Below are positions 52,941 through 59,409 of a DNA stretch of 59,409 bases, one piece after another. Both the position numbers and the translations under genes were made by a program. The notes beneath the pieces were generated by a model that had not been told where the DNA came from, did no database searches, and saw only the letters and a program-made list of their open reading frames with translations. Each line of letters opens with the position of its first letter. Position 1 is the first letter of the stretch. The DNA is taken from contig JAFVDD010000027.1 of the NCBI GenBank assembly GCA_017478725.1, positions 1-59,409 of the forward strand. The letters run 5' to 3'. The stretch is from Paludibacteraceae bacterium (lineage in GTDB: Bacteria > Bacteroidota > Bacteroidia > Bacteroidales > Paludibacteraceae).

Positions 52941-54581
52941 TTATAGTTTTACGATTATTGTTTCTATGCTGTTGGCCGGCATTTTCACTGTAGCCGCATA
53001 CTCGCCTATCTGCAATGGAAACTCCGTCGCTTCGCCGGTATTGAGTATGTTGACTGCTATCTCACCTTTCGCATTCTGCGTAGCGCAGAGGTGTATCTGA
53101 TCGCTGACGCAGGTCTGACCTGGCTGATTGCTGACACCTAACACTACATCACCGGGACGCATCGAGCGGCTGAACTGCTTGAGCACGTGGTAATAGGGTG
53201 TGAAATAGAGTATATCGTTGCGATAATCGACCATGAGCATGGCACCGCAGTGATTAAACACGTGGGTTGGTCCGCCGATAGAGTCGAGCACAGCGTTCCA
53301 GTCGATATAGCCGGTGAGCCAGTGGTTGAGTCCGTCGATGATATAGGAGGCATAGCGGTGGGTGACGGCATACTTGGGATGCCACTCGGGCCACCAGGGC
53401 GTGGAGTAAGCCCAGTCGGTAGCGTTGGGTTGCCACCAGAAGTTGTCGTTATTGAACCAGCAGCACTCTTTGTAGCCCTCGTAGTCGCTTACACCCGGCC
53501 ATCCGTCTCGTCCCAGATTGTCCACACATCCCTCGGTATGGAGGAGGCGTTTGTCAGGGTGCGCAGCGTGCAAGGAGTCCAGCACATCAGGGAAACAACT
53601 GACGGAGCTGCCGTACCAGTGCAGAGCCGTTCCGGCCGTGTAGGCGTTCGCCTGCTCATCGCCATAGACAGCGGCGGTATAAGGCGCAGCCTCAAAGGTG
53701 TTCTGGTCGAAACAGAGTATCTTGACGTCGCCGAAGCCGTTGGCCGCCATTTGCGGGCCAAGGTATTGCCCGATGATCTCAGCTTCCTGCGCCGGCGAGA
53801 CGTGCATGGACTCCCAGCTGCCGTCATTACCCATTGGTTCATTCTCCGGCGTGACAGCCCAGAACTCGATGCCTGCGTCGCGATAGGCCTGCAGGTACTT
53901 GATGTAGTATCGCGCAAAAGCGTCATAGTATTCCGGCAGCAAAGCTCCGCCGTAACGTTTTTTCTTGTCAAAGAACTGCTTGTTGTCCTTCATCCACGCC
54001 GGCGCCGTCCAAGGCGATGCTACTATTCGCCATTCCTTGTCGTTCTGCGAAGCTTTGACAGCCGCTATCTCGTGGATGCACTGCCACACATCAAACGTCT
54101 CGTCTTTGATTTGCGGATACTCGTCTTTGCTAAAACCGTCCTGATGCACCGCCATCGAGAAATGCTCCAATGCGTCATCGCCTGCCACATCATCATAGGA
54201 ATAGTGCCCCTTGACTGTAAAATCGCTCGACCCCACTACCGTGCGGCTCGCTGAGAAATTGGCACCGTTTTCGCCGTACATCTCCGTGAGTACCGCATGG
54301 CGTTGTTCGGGCGTGAGGCATGCCAGCACAAAGACCGAACTCTCGGTGATGGAGTTGCCGAAGCCGTCAATCGTCTGGCGTCGGTCGTTGAGGTCAACGA
54401 CATAGGCTGCATCTGACAGCTGACGGCTGGCACAGGTCTGACCTTTCTGGAATACGACAGCTTCTTTCTCGGCGCACTTGTCGCCTGCCTCGGAGGTGAG
54501 CCATACATGCGTGGAGGGCACTTTGGCGGTGCATGAACAAATGAGTACGCAACTCAGGATACTGATGACTGACTTTTTCAT
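52941..54581 (-). CDS. GH30-family beta-glucanase/glucosidase lipoprotein
   Basis: A 546-residue (beta/alpha)8 glycosidase with the lipoprotein signal MKKSVISILSCVLICSC. QTIDGFGNSITESSVFVL, ASPWTAPAWMKDN, the acid/base Glu in TPENEPMGND (about 245) and the nucleophile in LLHTEGCVDN (about 350) identify GH30; the C-terminal beta domain ends EYAATVKMPANSIETIIVKL. With GH81 next door, activity on beta-1,6 or beta-1,3 glucan is likely (inference). Two repeat elements insert KGQTCASRQLSDA near the N-terminus and NQPGQTCVSDQ in the beta domain. It overlaps the phosphorylase gene by one base (TAATG). Confidence 0.9.
   Translation of the reverse strand: MKKSVISILSCVLICSCTAKVPSTHVWLTSEAGDKCAEKEAVVFQKGQTCASRQLSDAAYVVDLNDRRQTIDGFGNSITESSVFVLACLTPEQRHAVLTEMYGENGANFSASRTVVGSSDFTVKGHYSYDDVAGDDALEHFSMAVHQDGFSKDEYPQIKDETFDVWQCIHEIAAVKASQNDKEWRIVASPWTAPAWMKDNKQFFDKKKRYGGALLPEYYDAFARYYIKYLQAYRDAGIEFWAVTPENEPMGNDGSWESMHVSPAQEAEIIGQYLGPQMAANGFGDVKILCFDQNTFEAAPYTAAVYGDEQANAYTAGTALHWYGSSVSCFPDVLDSLHAAHPDKRLLHTEGCVDNLGRDGWPGVSDYEGYKECCWFNNDNFWWQPNATDWAYSTPWWPEWHPKYAVTHRYASYIIDGLNHWLTGYIDWNAVLDSIGGPTHVFNHCGAMLMVDYRNDILYFTPYYHVLKQFSRSMRPGDVVLGVSNQPGQTCVSDQIHLCATQNAKGEIAVNILNTGEATEFPLQIGEYAATVKMPANSIETIIVKL
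53098..53135 (-). repeat. In-frame GTCAGACCTGCGTCAGC element, GH30 C-terminal region
   Basis: Minus strand: GTCAGCA, ATCAGCCAG, GTCAGACCTGC, GTCAGCG, ATC. Core at 53103-53119. Encodes SNQPGQTCVSDQ. Confidence 0.88.
54414..54445 (-). repeat. In-frame GTCAGACCTG-type element, GH30 N-terminal region
   Basis: Minus strand: AAG GTCAGACCTGT GCCAGCC GTCAGCT GTCAGA. Encodes KGQTCASRQLSDA just before the conserved start of the catalytic domain. Confidence 0.82.
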
Positions 54582-57500
54582 TATAGTTCTACGATTATTT
54601 GTTTGACCTCGCCGTCACGGGCGAAAATATGTTGACTTTGCTCTTTGCTCAGCGTTAAAGCTGACGCAGGTCTGACCTTGCTGAGGGCTGACTTCTTATA
54701 CACTACCTCCGTGCCGCAATAGGTGAATCGCAACTCGCCGTCGCGGAAATCGCCGTCTGTCAGCATCGTCGGGCAGAAACAGATCTGTCCGTCCTTCACG
54801 CTCACGCCCAACTCGAACCAGCGGTTCAATATATCTTCCTTCACCTGTCCGGTCATACCCGGCTGCTGTACGCCGGCCATGGACGGTGTATGTGAATAGG
54901 GGTCGAAGGGGAACGAGCCATACTCGTTCGGCTGTTTGTGGCTGCCAAGTCCCTCGCGGATGGCAAAATAGTGTTCGTGCAAACGATGCAAGGCTGACGA
55001 CTGACAGCTGACAGCGGAATGCTCTATCACTTCTCCTACAGCCAGCAGCAGTTTGCTTACCATGTGCCAGTAGATGCAGCCGAGTCCTTCGTATTTGTAG
55101 AACGTGCCGCTGCGGCCGGTGAAAGCATGGTGGTGGAAAACGGACTCATAGATATCCGCCAACTCGTCCGGCAGACCGGCTGCATTGCGGTACCGGGCGT
55201 TGAAATGATAGCCTCCTTGGTCGTCGCGCGTGAGGTAGCCTTCTTTCACCCATTCCTCCCCTTTTTCCGCTATCGCCGGGCAGTCGGGTATATTGTTCAT
55301 CTCCAGGAAAGCGGCTCTCCGTCTGTTGGGGTAGAGCATATAGCTGCGCTGGTCGTCGCGGTAGAGCGCCGATGCGCGCATAGCGTCCAGCAAACCGACG
55401 GCTTCTTCGGCACTCAGCAGTCCCGAACTGAGCACTGCCACTTGACCCTCAAGCATCTCATACAGGTGCGATACCTCGATACCGTTCTGCGTGAAGCGTA
55501 TCAGGTTGTATGCCTCATAGAGCCCGTCCTCGCGTTTGTTCATACGAATCGTCTCGTCTATCTTGTGCAGCGTAGCTGACAGGAAATCCTGCAGTTCCGC
55601 TATCTCCAGCGTCTCTGTGTTGCCGCTCAGTCCGGCATAGACTTTGGTGCGGTAGCGTTCGCCTATAGTGCCTACTATGTTCATGAACTGCCGCGGGTTG
55701 CCGTTGGTATAGGCATTGCGGATGCCCCGCAGCATCTCAAAGGTCTCCTCGCCGATAGTTACATCGGTGGTGATCAGCTGTTGCAAGAAGGCTACATAAC
55801 GGCGCATATAGCACAGCGTCACCATGGACGCGCCGTAGCCTACCAGCGCATTGTTGGCATCGTTCCATTCGGGACGCAGCGTGTTCATCCATATACCTGC
55901 TCCTGGGATGAAATTGCTCAGTTTGGCGAGCAGGGTGATCAGCAGCTTGTCCGCCATCGTGGTGTGCAGCACTTGGCCGTTTTGATCCAGCACCAGTTTG
56001 CCGTCTGCGCCCATCTCTTTCACCAGCTCCATCGCACGCTTGTGCGCCTCGTCGTCAAACCGGATACTGTTCTTCGGGTCGGCTACTATCTCCTGATAAC
56101 TCTTTATCCGGTAAGGCACGTTCGCAAACGCAAAAACACGCCGGTTGAGCAATGTTTTCAGCGCCTCGGGTGCATGGTTGTAACTCAGTTCCAACAGTTT
56201 CAGCAGGTAGATAATCTGATGGTCACCCCAATATCCGATATTACTCCACGGGTTCTCAGGCTCTATCACCTCCCAGTCGATACCCTTGTCGGTGATGCGG
56301 TAGGGGTTGTAGCCGTCAGCCGTCGTGGCATTGAGGAACTTGGCGATAATATGGTTGATATACAGCGGATAGGAGAAGGACAGTGCTTCCCAGTTCTGGA
56401 AGATGTCCCGCCAGTTGCCTTGATAAGCTACCACGGGCTTGCCCTCTTCGTCCTGCACGCGGATGTCAAACAGGTTCCACGGCCGCGAAGGATCGCCGTG
56501 GCGGCGACCGAACGTCAGCGGCAGGTACTCCATCTGATGTCTGATGTCATCCGCCTTCGTACATTGTACATCGTCCCTTCGTATTTCCTTCGGCGGGTAC
56601 TCCAGATAATATCCTCCACGCATGGTATTGAACAGCACATTGGCAAAATGGCGTGCGTCATTGGCCTCATCACCCGTGTGTTGCACGCCGTCGTTCTGCG
56701 CCACGATAGCCCGTAGCGTTTCGGTGGACTGGCGCATGGCCGCCTCTATCTGCTCTACTGCATCCGCTTGCCCCATAAACTGCATCAACCGGCGCACCTG
56801 TACGGCGTCCTGACTCACATCCGCTACGTTGTACCATGTACGCGAACTGCGAACCGCCAAATGCAGACGGGCATGTGCCAGAAAGGCACCGCGCACACCC
56901 TTCGATTCGCTTTGCGCCGCCAACTGATTGCCTTTGGCAAACGCGCTCAGCACCTGCGAGGAAACAAAGAACTGCGTTTCCTCAGGCAACCCGAGGGCAT
57001 ACACCGTATTGCATCTCAGCGACTCGCTCGGCTCGGCACGATCCACCAGAATAGCTTCCATCCGGAACAACGCCAAGCCGTTTCCTGCCAGCTCCGTCTT
57101 CTTGTAGCCGTCCACCAAGGTGGAAAATTCGTTCTGTGTCTTGCGCTCCACGCCTGCCGGCAGCACATTCTGCAATCCGTCCAAAACCTCTACATCTGTC
57201 TCGAAATTGCCTAAATTCTCCAATGTCGCCCTGCGTACCCAGCCGTGCTTGCCTGCCGGTGCCCAGATATAGGAGAAACGCAGTTTGAGCGTGTGGTTCT
57301 CCTCGCAGAAGACGATGCGGTTGCCTACGGTCGATTTGGCTATCCGGCGCGAGATCACAAAACTGTCCTGCTGTTGCTCCGAGAAAGGTCTCCATAGCAA
57401 CTCACCGTTCACCTGAAACGGCTCGCCCTTGACGCGGATGATTGTTTTCGGCCCTGTCGTCTCATAGTTCTCTGTGATCTTGTCGTCCGTGTAATAGGGA

Positions 57501-57673
57501 AAAAGTGCTTCGCCGGGGCTTCTGCGGCCTGCCGTCAGACCGCCCGTTGAACTCAGATACATCCATAAATCCGTGTCCGATGCCAGCGAGATGAAAAACG
57601 GCTGCATCTCATCATAGTTGGCGATCTCATAGAAACGCTCACCATTTATCGTGATAAATTGTCCTTGTACCAT
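54581..57673 (-). CDS. GH94/GH149/GH161-like glycoside phosphorylase
   Basis: A 1030-residue cytoplasmic protein (no signal peptide). It has an N-terminal beta-sandwich (MVQGQFITINGERFYEIANY) and a large alpha-barrel part with GNWRDIFQNWEALSFSYPLY, PWSNIGYWGDHQIIYLLKLL and the likely general-acid Asp in LRPEWNDANNALVGYG (about 602). This pattern fits the inverting phosphorylases of clan GH-Q; length and operon context favour a beta-1,3-glucan phosphorylase of the GH149 or GH161 kind over cellobiose phosphorylase, but I cannot settle the family by eye. It would split imported oligosaccharides with phosphate to glucose-1-phosphate. Two repeat insertions are present (about 886-893, 994-1004). 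Confidence 0.75.
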   Translation of the reverse strand: MVQGQFITINGERFYEIANYDEMQPFFISLASDTDLWMYLSSTGGLTAGRRSPGEALFPYYTDDKITENYETTGPKTIIRVKGEPFQVNGELLWRPFSEQQQDSFVISRRIAKSTVGNRIVFCEENHTLKLRFSYIWAPAGKHGWVRRATLENLGNFETDVEVLDGLQNVLPAGVERKTQNEFSTLVDGYKKTELAGNGLALFRMEAILVDRAEPSESLRCNTVYALGLPEETQFFVSSQVLSAFAKGNQLAAQSESKGVRGAFLAHARLHLAVRSSRTWYNVADVSQDAVQVRRLMQFMGQADAVEQIEAAMRQSTETLRAIVAQNDGVQHTGDEANDARHFANVLFNTMRGGYYLEYPPKEIRRDDVQCTKADDIRHQMEYLPLTFGRRHGDPSRPWNLFDIRVQDEEGKPVVAYQGNWRDIFQNWEALSFSYPLYINHIIAKFLNATTADGYNPYRITDKGIDWEVIEPENPWSNIGYWGDHQIIYLLKLLELSYNHAPEALKTLLNRRVFAFANVPYRIKSYQEIVADPKNSIRFDDEAHKRAMELVKEMGADGKLVLDQNGQVLHTTMADKLLITLLAKLSNFIPGAGIWMNTLRPEWNDANNALVGYGASMVTLCYMRRYVAFLQQLITTDVTIGEETFEMLRGIRNAYTNGNPRQFMNIVGTIGERYRTKVYAGLSGNTETLEIAELQDFLSATLHKIDETIRMNKREDGLYEAYNLIRFTQNGIEVSHLYEMLEGQVAVLSSGLLSAEEAVGLLDAMRASALYRDDQRSYMLYPNRRRAAFLEMNNIPDCPAIAEKGEEWVKEGYLTRDDQGGYHFNARYRNAAGLPDELADIYESVFHHHAFTGRSGTFYKYEGLGCIYWHMVSKLLLAVGEVIEHSAVSCQSSALHRLHEHYFAIREGLGSHKQPNEYGSFPFDPYSHTPSMAGVQQPGMTGQVKEDILNRWFELGVSVKDGQICFCPTMLTDGDFRDGELRFTYCGTEVVYKKSALSKVRPASALTLSKEQSQHIFARDGEVKQIIVEL
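54660..54692 (-). repeat. In-frame GTCAGACCTGCGTCAGC element, phosphorylase C-terminal region
   Basis: Minus strand: GTCAGCC, CTCAGCAAG, GTCAGACCTGC, GTCAGC. Encodes SALSKVRPASA, the same frame as in mrp. Confidence 0.88.
54995..55015 (-). repeat. In-frame GCTGTCA heptamer repeat in the phosphorylase gene
   Basis: Minus strand: GCTGTCA, GCTGTCA, GTCGTCA. Encodes SAVSCQSS in a loop. Confidence 0.75.
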
Positions 57674-57698
57674 ATATGATTGCTTTCTACTTTCGTCC

Positions 57699-57779
57699 TT
57701 TTTCGAACAATATGTTCAAATATAAAACGTTAGTTGTTCTTAGTGATTCTTAGTGATTTTTAGTGATTGTCAGGGGCAT
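57699..57779 (-). repeat. 81-bp dispersed repeat, copy 2
   Basis: Partner of 1450-1530, same orientation. On the minus strand four 10-bp units (AATCACTAAA, AATCACTAAG, AATCACTAAG, AACAACTAAC) are followed by GTTTT and a perfect GAACA-N3-TGTTC palindrome. It starts at the stop codon of the GPH symporter gene and fills the gap to the phosphorylase gene. Confidence 0.87.
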
Positions 57780-59233
57780 CATGAGATAATCTCAGACTCC
57801 CTTCGAGCTTCCAACTCAGTCTTCATTTGTTCCATTGTGGTCTTATCCAGATTATAGAACGCCAGGAAGATAGCGCACGAAGCGTACAGCGCGCCCGGAA
57901 CAATACCGAACATCCAATGGAAAGTGTTCATAATAAGCGGTGTATGCTGGATCTGGTCTATGGTCAGCACGTCGGCGTTATAACCGATATACGACATCAC
58001 AGCGCCAAAGAGCGCGGCACCGATTGACCAGCCTATCTTCTGCGCAAACACCGCCGCCGAGAGGCACAAACCAGTCGTTCTGCGTTGGAACTTCCACTCG
58101 CCGTAATCCGCTGCATCGGCTAACATCGTCCATAGCAGCGAGATAGCCGGCGCATAAGAGATCTTGCCCAAGCAGTTGAACACGTTGATGAGCACGAAAT
58201 TGGTTCCCGCGAAATACAGCAGGCAGAAGAAGAAACCGGACAACAGGGAGCAGACGATATAGAGTTGCTTCGCCCCGAACTTCTTCACCAGCGGTTTGGT
58301 CATCGGTATCGCAATAATGAGGGCTACCGTTCCGAGTATATTGAATATCTGGCTCTTGGACTCCGCGCCCAGGAAATACTTGAAATAATAAGTAGCCGAT
58401 ATATTCTGAATGGCAAACATGATGAACGAGACAATACCTACCAGCGTCAACACCACCCACGGGCGGTTCTTGAAGAGGTATTTGAAGTCGCGTCCCAGAT
58501 GTGCGTCCTGCCGTTTCGGCGGCGCAACACGTTCCTTTGTGGACGCAAATGCAATCAGGAACAAAATCACTCCGATACATCCGAAGATAGCTACCAGATA
58601 GCGGAAACCGATGGTATATGACGAACGGACAAGCGCACTGTTCGTTGCCGCCTCTTCCATGAAGGTCTTACGCGCAGCATCGTCGCTCATGATCGAATAA
58701 TCCATGCCTGTTGCGTGCGAACCGAGGTAATAGACAATATAGAGCGCAAAGCCCGATACAATCAACTGACCGATATTCGCTGCCACGAAACGGTAGGAAT
58801 TAAGCCCTGCGCGTTCGATCGAATCATCTGTCATCACCGCTCCTAACGAAGAATACGGGATATTCACAATCGCATACACGATACGCAGACCGATGAACAT
58901 CGGCAGGATATAGGCGATGAGCGCATTGCCTTGCAGCTCCGGACCGAAGAACGCCAGGAAGGCGAACAGCGCAAACGGCACGCAGCCGAACAGCAGGAAC
59001 GGGCGGAACTTGCCCCAGCGGGTGTTGGTCCTGTCTGCCCAGATACCTACGATCGGATCCATCACAGCATCCATGATTGTGCCTAAGATAGCAATCGCCG
59101 TGGACCATGCAGGGCTGATACCCAGCACATCGGTATAATAGAAAATCAACCAGAAGTTGACCAGATCCCACACAAAGTGCGATGCGGTATCTCCCAAACT
59201 ATACCCTAATTTCTCTCTAAAACTTAGTTTCAT
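57779..59233 (-). CDS. GPH-family sugar:cation symporter
   Basis: A 484-residue transporter with twelve helices of the glycoside-pentoside-hexuronide family (MFS superfamily). FREKLGYSLGDTASHFVWDLVNFWLIFYYTDVLG and DAVMDPIVGIWADRTNTRWGKFRPFLLFG (quoted in part) are diagnostic, as is the mid-protein FASTKERV. It is the first gene of the beta-glucan operon and would import the oligosaccharides released by the GH81 and GH30 enzymes for the cytoplasmic phosphorylase. I found no convincing -33/-7 promoter directly upstream on the minus strand. Confidence 0.93.
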   Translation of the reverse strand: MKLSFREKLGYSLGDTASHFVWDLVNFWLIFYYTDVLGISPAWSTAIAILGTIMDAVMDPIVGIWADRTNTRWGKFRPFLLFGCVPFALFAFLAFFGPELQGNALIAYILPMFIGLRIVYAIVNIPYSSLGAVMTDDSIERAGLNSYRFVAANIGQLIVSGFALYIVYYLGSHATGMDYSIMSDDAARKTFMEEAATNSALVRSSYTIGFRYLVAIFGCIGVILFLIAFASTKERVAPPKRQDAHLGRDFKYLFKNRPWVVLTLVGIVSFIMFAIQNISATYYFKYFLGAESKSQIFNILGTVALIIAIPMTKPLVKKFGAKQLYIVCSLLSGFFFCLLYFAGTNFVLINVFNCLGKISYAPAISLLWTMLADAADYGEWKFQRRTTGLCLSAAVFAQKIGWSIGAALFGAVMSYIGYNADVLTIDQIQHTPLIMNTFHWMFGIVPGALYASCAIFLAFYNLDKTTMEQMKTELEARRESEIIS

Positions 59234-59280
59234 ATATTGTCTTTGGTATTTGGTCTATTGGAGCTAAAAATGTTTTTTAT

Positions 59281-59312
59281 GTTGTATATTTAAAATATTA
59301 GTAGTATCTTTG
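59281..59312 (+). promoter_or_regulatory. Promoter reading out of the right edge
   Basis: GTTG (59281-59284, followed by TATATT), 20 bases, TATCTTTG (59305-59312). It would transcribe rightward into a gene outside the window. The remaining 97 bases contain no start of a long reading frame, so they are probably leader. Confidence 0.65.
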
Positions 59313-59350
59313 CACTCGATTTACATCTAAGGAATGGATTAAGGCCGATT

Positions 59351-59378
59351 TTTATGTGGTGCCAGACACCGTCATAAA
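59351..59378 (+). other. Stem-loop in the leader at the right edge
   Basis: TTTATG and GGTG pair with CACC and CATAAA around CCAGA, with a small internal bulge. It lies about 40 bases downstream of the -7 box and is not followed by a clear T-run, so it is not an obvious terminator. Confidence 0.4.
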
Positions 59379-59409
59379 CGTTTTGTCCCCATTTCTTATA
59401 CATCTAAAA

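Overview
The window reads as a chromosome segment from a member of the Bacteroidales (phylum Bacteroidota). Evidence: GldB and GldH lipoproteins, a flotillin/NfeD pair, a short DNA topoisomerase I without zinc fingers, ATP-type PEP carboxykinase, and about ten promoters of the Bacteroidota type (TTTG-like -33 box, TAnnTTTG -7 box). The family or genus cannot be fixed from the sequence; an uncultured gut or rumen lineage is a reasonable guess. Nearly all of it is core chromosome. The accessory parts are a defence locus at the left edge and a beta-glucan utilisation operon at the right edge.

Layout. 1-3.2 kb (minus): start of a type I restriction-modification locus, with an AlbA-type ATP-binding protein, an unknown six-helix membrane protein and the first 89 codons of hsdM, running off the left edge. 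3.2-10.7 kb (minus): lolD-gldB-Fe alcohol dehydrogenase-aldehyde dehydrogenase-sufS-esterase-superoxide dismutase-small unknown. 10.7-23.6 kb (minus): mreB-mreC-mreD-PBP2-rodA (rod shape), then yraN-mnmG-apt-uvrC-tsaE-barrel protein-S41 peptidase; a perfect parS-like centromere site lies between mnmG and apt. 23.7 kb: tRNA-Asn with its own promoter and terminator. 23.9-29.7 kb (plus): pfkB kinase-plsC-HIT-holB-ricT-gldH-trmB. 29.7-37.3 kb (minus): nucleoside kinase, priA, tdk, recJ, amidase, floA, truncated nfeD. 37.4-41.9 kb: topA (plus), then xseB, a sugar-phosphate transferase and tsaC (minus). 42.1-49.2 kb (plus): pckA, a repeat-rich spacer, parE, a small membrane protein, mrp, a MATE transporter. 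49.2-59.2 kb (minus): GPH symporter, a GH94/149/161-like phosphorylase, a GH30 lipoprotein and a secreted GH81 endo-beta-1,3-glucanase.

The most unusual signal is a set of short repeat families that fills intergenic gaps and also sits in frame inside essential genes. One family has the core GTCAGACCTGCGTCAGC, with five copies: in parE, mrp, twice in the GH30 gene and once in the phosphorylase gene. Related 7-bp tandem repeats (GCCATCA/GAAATCA type) lie inside sufS, tsaE, parE, the phosphorylase gene and one of two sister carbohydrate-binding domains of the GH81 protein. Other tandem units of 7, 8, 10, 11 and 12 bp occur between genes and often supply stop codons. An 81-bp dispersed repeat occurs near both ends of the window. 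These elements look like a repeat-spreading process that proteins tolerate as added loops and tails.
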